From Treponema sp. UBA1240 (GTDB lineage: Bacteria; Spirochaetota; Spirochaetia; Treponematales; Treponemataceae): DNA of 16,775 bases. The notes below the pieces were generated by a model that was not told where the DNA came from, made no database searches, and saw only the letters and a program-made list of their open reading frames with translations. The stretch covers positions 1 to 16,775 of the forward strand of contig DBWK01000063.1 of NCBI GenBank assembly GCA_002308875.1, written 5' to 3'. Positions 1 through 6,800 of the stretch are shown here, piece by piece; positions within the stretch are counted from its first letter, which is position 1; every line of letters starts with the position of its first letter. Both the position numbers and the translations under genes were made by a program.

Positions 1-789
1 TTTGGGATTCTTTTCCAGAAACCTGCGGATGTAGTCAAGGCCTTTTTCTTCCTCGCCCATCTTAATAAAGTCATAAGCCGCCTTGAACATTTCATCTTCA
101 AGGTTCCGGCTCGAAATGTCTTCTACAATTTCTTTTGCGCGCTGTTTTTTGTATGCGCCGTTTTTGGAAAGCTTTTCGTCGTCAATGTCATCGGTAAGGG
201 TCAGGTATGTTTCAAATTCCTGTTTTGCTTTTGTAAAGTTCCGCTGCTTAAGGTAGAAAAAACCAGTGTTAAAAAATGCGTCGGGAATAGGCGGTTCGGC
301 GGCGACTGCCTGCTTATAATATTCATAGGCTGTTTCGTCACAGGCATCTGCGTCTTCTATCAAACCTGATTTTCTGTATGAGGAACCGCGTTCATCGTAA
401 AACAGTGCCGAATTCAACACAATTGCCATGTCTTCGGGATCAAGTCCGCGCAGGGCCGCAAAAATTTCTTCAGCAATGTCAAAATCTTCATTGCGTGCTT
501 TAAGAATGGCGGCTTCGCTCAGTTCCTGCTTTATGTTTGGCTTTACTGAAAGAAGCAGGGAGCGGTAATATGCGATGTTTTTGTTGTCGCGCTCATAGGC
601 GCATATTGTAAGAATTCCCGCAAGAATCATCTCCCATGTGAGCGAGGATGTGTCAGTCTGTTCGCTTTCAAAACCTGTTGTTTTTTGTACGGGTAGAGGA
701 ATTGTAGGGTCTATGGGAAAAGCACCCTGCGGAATCTGAAAATTTTCAGGCAACGTTATGTATACTATGGAATCCAGAGGACTGTTCAT
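1..789 (-). CDS. TPR-repeat protein, C-terminal part missing at the window edge
   Basis: An open frame runs from the ATG at 789 to the left edge without a stop, giving 263 residues (MNSPLDSIVYITLPENF...). It has no signal peptide and no membrane segment. Helical repeats of TPR type are visible: residues about 93-115 (SEAAILKARN, then EEIFAALRGLDP), 124-165 and most clearly 169-197 (DAFFNTGFFYLKQRNFTKAK), with another helix pair at about 233-260 (AAYDFIKMGEEEKGLDYIRRFL). TPR proteins act as protein-protein scaffolds; no catalytic motif is visible. The start lies only 5 bases after the stop of the PilZ gene, so the two are almost certainly co-transcribed and probably translationally coupled, which suggests a role tied to the c-di-GMP effector. 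The family beyond 'TPR' is not recognised. The call of a real gene is secure; the function is not. Confidence 0.85.
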   Translation of the reverse strand, partial: MNSPLDSIVYITLPENFQIPQGAFPIDPTIPLPVQKTTGFESEQTDTSSLTWEMILAGILTICAYERDNKNIAYYRSLLLSVKPNIKQELSEAAILKARNEDFDIAEEIFAALRGLDPEDMAIVLNSALFYDERGSSYRKSGLIEDADACDETAYEYYKQAVAAEPPIPDAFFNTGFFYLKQRNFTKAKQEFETYLTLTDDIDDEKLSKNGAYKKQRAKEIVEDISSRNLEDEMFKAAYDFIKMGEEEKGLDYIRRFLEKNPK

Positions 790-794
790 TAAGT

Positions 795-1634
795 TTAGCC
801 CTGTGTTATTTCATTGTCCTGAAGCTGTTGTTTTCTGACCGATGTAATATAGCTGTTTATACGCAGCTTGTATGATATCGGAACCTGTGCTTCGTCAAAA
901 AGAATGTTCGCTACGATAAGATCCCGTCTTCCGGCAACGTCTTCGACTGTAACGACTTTGCCCTTTATATCCATAGGTTCCTGCGGATCGGTAAAATCAA
1001 AGTGCAGAAAAACGTCCTTGTTCACAACAAAAGCTTTTACACCCAGCATAATGAGCTTTGCGCCCGAAAAGGAAATATCTCTTATTATGCAGTGTCTTGG
1101 TACATTCTGCATATAAACAAAAGTTTCTTCCTTGAGCAGGTTTAGTTTGCGTTTTGAATCCGCCGTAATTGCGATTCTTTCGTCGCGTCTCTGAACTGAG
1201 TTTGCGTTTGCCTCAAGAACTGTTCCTATGATTTCTATCAGATCATCCGGCGGACGCTGTGTAAAATTAAGGGTAACAACACTCAAATCCTTATTGCCGT
1301 TGTATGGTTTTATTGCATTGTCATCTACTTTGACGTTTACAAAAAAAGTTATAGGCTGAACATCAGGCGGAGTGAAACAAAAATAAATATTTACAATGGA
1401 ATTTCCTGCTTTTGCAAGGGCCGCGGCAGCTCCACCGTTGGAATTTACAATGATTTTGCATGAATTCAAAGATGTTGAATTCAAAATGCACGGCCATTGG
1501 CTTCCGTTGCATTTTACAAAAATCTGCCGTGGATTAAGATTCAGGGTTCGAATAACTTGTTTTGTAAAAACTATATCAGTATCCCGGTAAAGGTCATAAT
1601 ACCGGGTAAGTTGCTGGCTTGTAGCTATTCCCAT
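795..1634 (-). CDS. PilZ-domain c-di-GMP-binding protein (PlzA/TDE0214-like)
   Basis: 279 residues. The C-terminal half carries both halves of the PilZ c-di-GMP signature: RxxxR at R149-R153 (within QRRDER) and DxSxxG at D186-G191 (DISFSG), followed by beta strands, so ligand binding is expected to be intact. The N-terminal ~140 residues form a second domain without a signature I recognise; this two-domain layout and length resemble the spirochete proteins PlzA (Borrelia) and TDE0214 (T. denticola), which affect motility and virulence traits. A cytoplasmic c-di-GMP effector is therefore likely. It is the first gene of a minus-strand operon with the TPR gene downstream. The ATG at 1634 has no Shine-Dalgarno site; a good promoter ends 7 bases before it. 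The orthology to PlzA is an inference; the PilZ call is firm. Confidence 0.9.
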   Translation of the reverse strand: MGIATSQQLTRYYDLYRDTDIVFTKQVIRTLNLNPRQIFVKCNGSQWPCILNSTSLNSCKIIVNSNGGAAAALAKAGNSIVNIYFCFTPPDVQPITFFVNVKVDDNAIKPYNGNKDLSVVTLNFTQRPPDDLIEIIGTVLEANANSVQRRDERIAITADSKRKLNLLKEETFVYMQNVPRHCIIRDISFSGAKLIMLGVKAFVVNKDVFLHFDFTDPQEPMDIKGKVVTVEDVAGRRDLIVANILFDEAQVPISYKLRINSYITSVRKQQLQDNEITQG

Positions 1635-1641
1635 ACCGACT

Positions 1642-1659
1642 ATGATAATTTATTATCAT
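1642..1659. promoter_or_regulatory. Operator-like palindrome over the PilZ promoter -10
   Basis: Perfect inverted repeat ATGATAAT / TT / ATTATCAT: two 8-base arms with a 2-base centre. It covers the -10 box and part of the spacer of the PilZ promoter, where a bound repressor would block transcription. The half-site TGATAAT resembles that of Fur-family boxes, but the spacing is 7-2-7 rather than the classical 7-1-7, so the family of regulator is only a guess. A+T richness makes some symmetry by chance possible. Confidence 0.45.
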
Positions 1660-1670
1660 TGATTCGTCAA
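1642..1670 (-). promoter_or_regulatory. Sigma70-like promoter of the PilZ operon, placed for a leaderless mRNA
   Basis: Read on the minus strand: -35 TTGACG (1665-1670), 17-base spacer, -10 TATCAT (1642-1647). Only 7 bases separate the -10 from the ATG at 1634, so the expected +1 falls on or next to the A of the start codon. No purine-rich ribosome-binding site precedes the ATG. Confidence 0.6.
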
Positions 1671-1713
1671 TTACGTATATGATTTGACTTTAGATATTTT
1701 GACAGAATGTGTA

Positions 1714-1742
1714 TTGACTTTTTTTTACAGCTGGTGTATGGT
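1714..1742 (+). promoter_or_regulatory. Promoter of tRNA-Asp
   Basis: -35 TTGACT (1714-1719), 17-base spacer, -10 TATGGT (1737-1742). Expected start near 1749, leaving a leader of about 7 bases before the tRNA at 1756. Two further TTGAC boxes lie exactly 15 and 30 bases upstream (1684 and 1699), without convincing -10 boxes of their own. Confidence 0.6.
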
Positions 1743-1755
1743 AGTGGAACGTTTA

Positions 1756-1829
1756 GGGGGCGTAGCGAAGCTGGTTATCGCGCTGGCCTGTCACGCCGGA
1801 GATCGCGGGTTCGAGCCCCGTCGCTCCCG
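1756..1829 (+). tRNA. tRNA-Asp (anticodon GTC)
   Basis: 74-base cloverleaf. Acceptor GGGGGCG (1756-1762) pairs with CGCTCCC (1822-1828), with one G-T pair. The D stem is GCGA/TCGC. The anticodon stem is CTGGC/GCCGG with loop CTGTCAC, anticodon GTC at 1790-1792. The T stem is GCGGG/CCCGT with loop TTCGAGC. The discriminator base is G (1829), as expected for Asp. The 3' CCA is not encoded, so it must be added after transcription. Confidence 0.97.
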
Positions 1830-1832
1830 ATG

Positions 1833-1859
1833 AAGCTCATCACGTGATGAGCTTTTTTT
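1833..1859 (+). terminator. Rho-independent terminator after tRNA-Asp
   Basis: An 11-base perfect inverted repeat, AAGCTCATCAC (1833-1843) followed directly by its complement (1844-1854), runs into seven T (1853-1859). It starts 4 bases after the tRNA discriminator. It separates tRNA-Asp from tRNA-Pro, so the two are probably separate transcription units. Confidence 0.85.
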
Positions 1860-1860
1860 A

Positions 1861-1986
1861 TTCTGCACCTTTACAGAGTTTTTATGGTGCATTGAAAGAA
1901 AAGCCGGATTAACAGTCCTTGCGATTCTTGTAAACTCTGTCTGTATATTTTGGATTTTGCAGGTAAAGTCCGGCAGAATCCGTCTA
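1861..1986. other. Intergenic stretch between the two tRNA genes, with inverted repeats and a weak promoter
   Basis: No gene is supported here. Two sets of inverted repeats are present: TGCACC (1864-1869) with GGTGCA (1886-1891), and ACAGAGTTT (1873-1881) with AAACTCTGT (1932-1940). They would compete with each other if transcribed. A possible promoter for tRNA-Pro is TTGCGA (1919-1924), a 19-base gap, then TATATT (1944-1949); the long spacer makes it doubtful, and TGTATA at 1942 with a 17-base gap is an alternative. Confidence 0.4.
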
Positions 1987-2058
1987 CGGGTAGTAGCGCA
2001 GGGGGAGCGCGCTTGGTTCGGGACCAAGAGGCCGCGGGTTCAAATCCCGCCTGCCCGA
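1987..2058 (+). tRNA. tRNA-Pro (anticodon CGG)
   Basis: 72-base cloverleaf. Acceptor CGGGTAG (1987-1993) pairs with CTGCCCG (2051-2057), including one T-G pair. The D stem is GCGC/GCGC. The anticodon stem is CTTGG/CCAAG with loop TTCGGGA, anticodon CGG at 2019-2021. The T stem is GCGGG/CCCGC with loop TTCAAAT. The C1-G72 pair and discriminator A (2058) fit bacterial tRNA-Pro. CCA is not encoded. No hairpin terminator is obvious before 2160, only a run of T at 2092-2099. Confidence 0.97.
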
Positions 2059-2121
2059 CTAATATTCTCTGTTTCATAAGCTCAAGTGTTCATTTTTTTA
2101 TCCGATGTATAAAAAGAAGTC

Positions 2122-2150
2122 TTGTTATTAACTCCTTTTCGGAGTAAAAT
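2122..2150 (+). promoter_or_regulatory. Promoter of the TPR/collar-like gene, very close to its ATG
   Basis: -35 TTGTTA (2122-2127), 17-base spacer, -10 TAAAAT (2145-2150), 10 bases before the ATG at 2161. The predicted leader is only about 4 bases. A short inverted repeat ACTCC/GGAGT (2131-2135, 2141-2145) fills the spacer. The only purine cluster near the ATG is GGA at 2152-2154, which would lie at or upstream of the predicted +1. Confidence 0.5.
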
Positions 2151-2160
2151 TGGATAAGTT

Positions 2161-5100
2161 ATGCCCGGATTAAATCAAATCAAGCAGTTTTACGAAAATA
2201 TATATTCTCTCGGAGATGAATTAACAGTTCGCCGTTCTCGCGGTGATGTTATTGATCAGCCGGCACTACCGGAAGGAATTTCAGAAGCCGATGATTCGGA
2301 GGATTTTCTTTACGGACTTCCGGTAGAACAATCGGCCGAAGAAAAAGCGGCTGAAGAAGCAAAAGCCGCTGAAAGCGAAGAATCCAAAAACATTGACATA
2401 AACGCACTCTTGAATGAGGACATATCCGGCGAAGCAGCAGCACAGGAACCGCCTCCTGCGGCTGAAAAGCCCGCTGCAGAACCTGATTTTGACGTTGACG
2501 CTTTTCTTAAAGAAAACCTTGGTTCTGATGCACCTGCAGCTCAGGAATCTCCTGTACCGGAAACTTCCGCCGAGCCCGAAATCCCGTCTCCGCCTCCCGC
2601 ACCGGAAGCATCCGCCGATGATCTGCCGATGCCCGATTTTGATTTTGGCGGCACTTCTGACACCGGCGACTTTTCAGCCGATTTTACTGAACCTGCATCT
2701 TCCGCAGAACCGGCAGGTTCTGGCACAGAAGACTTTGAAATGCCTGACTTTGGCAGTTTTTCGGACACGGGCAATACTGCAAATTCTGACGATACTTCTG
2801 GTTCAATTTCGGATGACGACATCCCGCTGCCGGATTTTTCGGATACGGATAACTTTGATGTACCTGACACAACAGGGGCTCCCGCCGGTGAAGAACCTGC
2901 AGCTCCTCCTGCACCGGAAGTCTCCGCATCTGTGGACGAAGACCTGCCGATGCCCGATTTTGATTTTGGTGAGAGCTCCGACACAGCCGCTTCCGGTACC
3001 GGCGACGGCGTAGATTTATCGGGCTTTGATTTTTCCGAATCTGAAACAAAAGCTTCGGGCGATACAGCGGCGGAAGCTCCGCTGGAAGACCAGTCATCAC
3101 TTATTCCTGACTTTAATCTTGACGATGCAGACAACCCTGCCATAGAAGAAGAAGCTCCCGCAGGCTCCGACCTTGACTTTAGCATACCGGGCTTTTCGGA
3201 TGTAACGGAAGCAACTTTGCCCAAAAAGCCCGTTCCCAAGCAGGAAGAAGAAGAGGAAAAAGTTCTTGAGGCAAATCAGTTTACTGATGCCGAGCATAAA
3301 AAATTCCTTGAAAATTTGTATTACTATCCGCTGAACCTGCGGATGGAAATTGAAAATCTTCTTGTTGAAAACCAATTCAAGGAAGAAGAAAACATAAATC
3401 TTATCAGGATGATTATTAAAAAGCCGCCTGTAAGACAGCTGGCTTCTCATGTTGGTAAGATGCTTGATAAGCACATTGAAGTTCCGCGCAATTACGAAAA
3501 GCGAACAGCCGCCCAGTACGAGGCATACAAGGCTACCGCAGAATATCAGATTAAAAACCGTATTCTGCCTGCTGCTTTTGCGATTCTTGTTATAGGTTCT
3601 CTGCTGTTCTCACTGTGCTATTTGACTAATCTCTTTATCATAAAGCCGATTCGTGCGGAAATGCTCTATAAGGAAGGTTATACCCAGCTGGAAAACAACC
3701 TTTTCCCGCAGTCGGAAGAAACGTTTAACAAGGCTATTGTTTTCAAAAAGAACAAAAAATGGGCATTTAAGTATGCAAACGGCTACAGGGAAAAGAAGCA
3801 GTTTATCCATGCCCGGAGAATGTATACCTGGCTTTTGAATGTGTTCCCAAAAGACAAGAATGCGGGATTGCAGTATGCGGAAATGGAGCTTTATGATTTA
3901 AACAACTATGAAGAAGCCGAGCGTGTTGTCCGGCGTTATGTTCTGGATCGGTTTATAAATGATTACGACGGAATGCTGCTTTTGGGCGATGTTTATCTTG
4001 AATGGGGCTCTGACACTGATCCTTCCAAATTTCCGCTGGCTTTGGAAGCCTACGAAAACCTTAAGGAGGTTCATGAGCAGGACAATACATATCTTGCGCG
4101 TATGCTGCGCTATTACATAAGAACGGACAACTTGCAGAAAGTTCTTCCTCTCAAAGCCTACTTCTATCCGGACAAAAAGACAGGCAACAAGAGAATCCGC
4201 AAGTATCTTTCTCCTAACGATATATATGAACTCAGCGATTATCTGTTGGGCAAACTTTACGGTGTTCTTTCTCCTGCGGAAGAATATCTGCGTACCTACG
4301 TTGAAGACGTTCTGCCGCTGCTGCGTTGTACTAAAGAAGCAGATCCCGCAATGCCGGAAGCTTATTACAACTGTGCTCGCTATTACATTCATACCGGTAA
4401 TACGGAAACCGCACGCACGGAGCTTTTAAACGCGCTGCAGCTTTTTAAGACTGTGACTAAAAAAACAAGAAAACGGATTCTTAAAAACATAGATGCCTAC
4501 AGGCTTTTGGGTGAGCTTTACAAGAATCAGAGTGATTTTATAAAGGCTGAAGAACAGTATTCTCAAGGCATTATGCTGTTTGAAAAGGAAAAGGATATAA
4601 GTACATTAAAAGCAGGTCAGGAAGTAGGATTGCTTTACAGCGACATGGGTGACATCGAATACTTTATTTCCGGCGACAATGATGCGGCGCTGAGAAATTA
4701 TCAAAGCTCCATTCAGTATGAGAACGATACACCGTCCATCCGTTACAGAATTGGCTATATTCATTATGCTGCAAAGCGTTATGTGGAATCATTGGGCTCT
4801 ATGCTTACTGCAGCTGAAGAAAACGGAAACGATTTGCATTTGCTCCTTGCCCTTGGAAACGTTCTTTCTTTGCGTGACGATAATTTTGCTGCGGAAGGTT
4901 ATTTTGAACGATTTATGGACGAATTTGACAGAATACGAATTCGTGAAAAGGTTATACTGCCGCAGGTAGATCCTGACCACAATGATTTGGTTGAAAACTA
5001 TATGCATGCTGCCAATAATTACGGTGTTGCGCTCAGTAAGCTTGCACTGCGTACCGGAAACAGCGCGCAGAATGCTAAGGCTATGGTTTATTTCTCAGAA

Positions 5101-5289
5101 TCATCGCGTGCCTGGGATGCGCTTACAAGAAACCAGACGACGCTTGTACGCAATGAGGGCAGTAACCTTGCTGCTCAGAACATCAAGTACATGAGCTATC
5201 CTCAGAGTATTTTTGAGCCTGCAATGTATTGCGATATTCCAAGAACATTACAAGATGAAGAAATTCTTAAACAGGCTGCACAACGGTAA
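2161..5289 (+). CDS. Acidic, single-span membrane TPR protein, candidate flagellar collar protein (FlcA-like)
   Basis: 1042 residues in three parts. Residues 1-~370 are acidic, Pro/Ala/Ser-rich and probably disordered, with repeated PDF-type motifs (LPMPDFDFG at ~155 and ~262, EMPDFGSF, PLPDFSDT, IPDFNLDD). Residues ~370-466 are a charged helical region. Residues 468-494 form one membrane span (ILPAAFAILVIGSLLFSLCY) preceded by KNR. Residues ~500-1040 are a long array of TPR-like helix pairs (for example EMLYKEGYTQLENNLFPQSE and AYRLLGELYKNQSDFIKAEE). The likely topology is N-terminus in the cytoplasm and TPR array in the periplasm. A large spirochete membrane/TPR protein next to a PilZ gene recalls Borrelia BB0326 (FlcA), needed for the periplasmic flagellar collar and stator assembly; I infer this from architecture and context, not alignment. 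The next gene starts just after its stop. Confidence 0.85.
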   Translation: MPGLNQIKQFYENIYSLGDELTVRRSRGDVIDQPALPEGISEADDSEDFLYGLPVEQSAEEKAAEEAKAAESEESKNIDINALLNEDISGEAAAQEPPPAAEKPAAEPDFDVDAFLKENLGSDAPAAQESPVPETSAEPEIPSPPPAPEASADDLPMPDFDFGGTSDTGDFSADFTEPASSAEPAGSGTEDFEMPDFGSFSDTGNTANSDDTSGSISDDDIPLPDFSDTDNFDVPDTTGAPAGEEPAAPPAPEVSASVDEDLPMPDFDFGESSDTAASGTGDGVDLSGFDFSESETKASGDTAAEAPLEDQSSLIPDFNLDDADNPAIEEEAPAGSDLDFSIPGFSDVTEATLPKKPVPKQEEEEEKVLEANQFTDAEHKKFLENLYYYPLNLRMEIENLLVENQFKEEENINLIRMIIKKPPVRQLASHVGKMLDKHIEVPRNYEKRTAAQYEAYKATAEYQIKNRILPAAFAILVIGSLLFSLCYLTNLFIIKPIRAEMLYKEGYTQLENNLFPQSEETFNKAIVFKKNKKWAFKYANGYREKKQFIHARRMYTWLLNVFPKDKNAGLQYAEMELYDLNNYEEAERVVRRYVLDRFINDYDGMLLLGDVYLEWGSDTDPSKFPLALEAYENLKEVHEQDNTYLARMLRYYIRTDNLQKVLPLKAYFYPDKKTGNKRIRKYLSPNDIYELSDYLLGKLYGVLSPAEEYLRTYVEDVLPLLRCTKEADPAMPEAYYNCARYYIHTGNTETARTELLNALQLFKTVTKKTRKRILKNIDAYRLLGELYKNQSDFIKAEEQYSQGIMLFEKEKDISTLKAGQEVGLLYSDMGDIEYFISGDNDAALRNYQSSIQYENDTPSIRYRIGYIHYAAKRYVESLGSMLTAAEENGNDLHLLLALGNVLSLRDDNFAAEGYFERFMDEFDRIRIREKVILPQVDPDHNDLVENYMHAANNYGVALSKLALRTGNSAQNAKAMVYFSESSRAWDALTRNQTTLVRNEGSNLAAQNIKYMSYPQSIFEPAMYCDIPRTLQDEEILKQAAQR
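2623..2969 (+). repeat. In-frame direct repeat inside the acidic domain
   Basis: A 26-base identical stretch encoding LPMPDFDFG occurs at 2623-2648 and 2944-2969, 321 bases (107 codons) apart in the same frame. The flanks are similar too: both are preceded by a PAPEA/PAPEV-SA segment and followed by a Ser-Asp-Thr segment. This points to an internal duplication, with diverged copies between them (residues ~190-240). Confidence 0.75.
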
Positions 5290-5311
5290 AACAAAAGCCG
5301 GCATTTTATAC

Positions 5312-5899
5312 ATGCAGTATGCGTATGACTTGCGGAAAGAATTGTTCCGCAAGTCGATACATCTTTGCACGGTGTTTGTTCCATTCTTTCTGGACAAGTT
5401 TTATTATCTCACGCTTATACTTCTTTCTTTTGTTCTGATTGTCTACATAATTTCTGAATTTTTGAGAATGAGTGGTAAACAAATTCCGCTGCTTTCATCA
5501 ATAACAATGGCGGCTGCACGAAAACGCGATGAAAACCGGTTTGTACTAGGACCTGTAACTTTGTGCGGCGGTGTTCTGCTGACGGCGCTGCTTTTTCCGC
5601 CTGTTCCCGCAAAAATCGGAATTTATGCGCTTGCGCTCGGCGACGGTCTTGCTAGTCTTGTCGGAAAAATCTGGGGAAAAAAGAAAATCCCGTTTACAGG
5701 TGGCAAGTCTTATGCCGGTAGTTTAGCCTGTTTTGCCGCAGTTTTTGTGTCTGCATGGTTTTGCAGTTCAAGTGTAACAACAGCTCTTGTTCTTGCGTTT
5801 GCAGGTATGAGTATTGAACTTTTGCCGCTCAAGGATTTTGACAATATTCTTATTCCGGTCTTTCTTGCCGTATTATGCCGCTTTGTTTTTAACCTGTAG
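5312..5899 (+). CDS. SEC59/DGK1/VTE5-like CTP-dependent lipid (polyprenol/diacylglycerol) kinase
   Basis: 195 residues from the chosen ATG at 5312, polytopic (spans near 17-36, 38-52, 84-98, 100-118, 136-152, 156-172 and 180-194). The family signature is present: RKSIHL near the N-terminus (R13-H17), then GDGLASLVGK (110-119), GKKKIPFTGGKS (122-133) with G136, and E169 plus DFDN (175-178) before the last span. Members phosphorylate dolichol, diacylglycerol or phytol using CTP; bacterial ones are often labelled phosphatidate cytidylyltransferase. The exact substrate cannot be told here. Two earlier in-frame starts exist (TTG 5213, ATG 5255), both inside the TPR gene and without a good ribosome-binding site; 5312 fits the family's short N-terminus. 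It follows the TPR gene by 22 bases and is probably co-transcribed with it. Confidence 0.82.
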   Translation: MQYAYDLRKELFRKSIHLCTVFVPFFLDKFYYLTLILLSFVLIVYIISEFLRMSGKQIPLLSSITMAAARKRDENRFVLGPVTLCGGVLLTALLFPPVPAKIGIYALALGDGLASLVGKIWGKKKIPFTGGKSYAGSLACFAAVFVSAWFCSSSVTTALVLAFAGMSIELLPLKDFDNILIPVFLAVLCRFVFNL

Positions 5900-5904
5900 T
5901 CCGG

Positions 5905-6732
5905 TCATTTCCAAAGATAATAGTGATGAATGTTTTTTAGGTACAGGTATGTGCCGAAGTAAAAAAAATAACCGCCTGTTATAACATAAAGAACGGAATC
6001 TCCTTCCTGCAGAAAAAAGTGTCCTATCATAATTATCAGCGTGTATAATGCGCATTTTTTATATTCCGGTACGGCGTATTTCATTCCTGTTATGTAATAC
6101 GTAATAAACGTAAGAAAGATAAACAACAGACGCAGAAAAACAAATGAATTGTAATATGCGTACGGATAAAAACAGGTTGAAAGAATCTGCATTGAGTTGA
6201 TTGGAATTACGCACGACAGAATCGTTACAAAAACAAGAATAAAAACATAACTCCGTACAGTCTGATGATCTTTTGTATTCTGATAATAAAGTGCGATTGA
6301 AAGCATCATGATTGATGCCGTAAGTCTGCCGAAAAAAACAAGTCGTGTGAGACCCATCATAAGCAGCGTGTTGTTTTTCCACAAAGAAAATACAGGCACG
6401 GTTATGCGTAAACCTTCCGCAAGGCATGACAAAAGAAAAATTCCAAGATAAGAAATTTCCTGAAGGTTTGTTTTTTCAAAGTAAATCAGAATGATTATAC
6501 TGACAGACGGAACGTAAAAAAGAATAAGCAGACACGCAAGCAGAACTGACTCAGGAGAATAGCGCAGTAAAAAAGACTTGCTGTAAAACGGAGTTGTGCT
6601 TTTGCCTTCAGGGAAAGTTTCCTGCATTCCGTGATAAAAGGAAAACGCATAATATGCTGCGAGTCCTGCAATAAGAAGCAGAGAAAAAACTGTAAGGAAT
6701 ACAAAAAGCCTGTTGCGGTTTGAAAGAGTCAT
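5905..6732 (-). CDS. Polytopic membrane protein of unknown function
   Basis: 275 residues from the ATG at 6732. About eight hydrophobic segments are visible (roughly 10-33, 62-84, 93-114, 122-149, 160-182, 197-216, 227-241 and 245-265). A ~28-residue hydrophilic loop follows the first span (34-61) and the C-terminus is aromatic-rich (YLKNIHHYYLWK). No transporter, kinase or cyclase motif was recognised. An in-frame TTG at 6753 would add seven residues, but the ATG is preferred. Its stop lies 5 bases from the stop of the converging lipid-kinase gene, leaving no room for a terminator. The start is divergent from the DUF2259 gene, so the two share a ~70-base promoter region. It is a real gene by its consistent membrane-protein composition; the function is unknown. 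Confidence 0.75.
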   Translation of the reverse strand: MTLSNRNRLFVFLTVFSLLLIAGLAAYYAFSFYHGMQETFPEGKSTTPFYSKSFLLRYSPESVLLACLLILFYVPSVSIIILIYFEKTNLQEISYLGIFLLSCLAEGLRITVPVFSLWKNNTLLMMGLTRLVFFGRLTASIMMLSIALYYQNTKDHQTVRSYVFILVFVTILSCVIPINSMQILSTCFYPYAYYNSFVFLRLLFIFLTFITYYITGMKYAVPEYKKCALYTLIIMIGHFFLQEGDSVLYVITGGYFFYFGTYLYLKNIHHYYLWK

Positions 6733-6740
6733 ATAGTGAT

Positions 6741-6769
6741 AGAATACCCTCAACTGAAATTTCTGTAAA
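6741..6769 (-). promoter_or_regulatory. Promoter of the polytopic membrane protein gene, placed for a near-leaderless mRNA
   Basis: On the minus strand: -35 TTTACA (6764-6769), 17-base spacer, -10 TATTCT (6741-6746), 8 bases before the ATG at 6732. The expected leader is 0-2 bases. A GAGGG run lies in the promoter spacer, too far from the ATG to act as its ribosome-binding site and outside the predicted transcript. Confidence 0.45.
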
Positions 6770-6800
6770 GGAGAATATTATATATTCCGAAAATCAAATT

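Noticed and set aside
2131..2145. Short hairpin ACTCC/GGAGT considered as a terminator after tRNA-Pro
   Set aside because: Only five base pairs and no T-run follows; it lies in the spacer of the promoter for the downstream gene.
1950..2147. Small open frames across the tRNA-Pro gene on both strands
   Set aside because: They are overlaps with a structured tRNA gene and do not show protein-like composition.
2541..3239. 232-residue open frame on the minus strand, Ser/Gly/Pro-rich
   Set aside because: It is the antisense shadow of the biased acidic repeat domain of the plus-strand TPR protein; low complexity without domain features.
3898..4392. 164-residue minus-strand open frame
   Set aside because: It lies opposite the well-supported TPR array, with no start signal and no recognisable domain.
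5213..5311. Earlier TTG (5213) or ATG (5255) start for the lipid-kinase gene
   Set aside because: Both overlap the TPR gene, lack a ribosome-binding site and add a charged stretch not typical before the family's RKxxH motif; ATG 5255 cannot be fully excluded.
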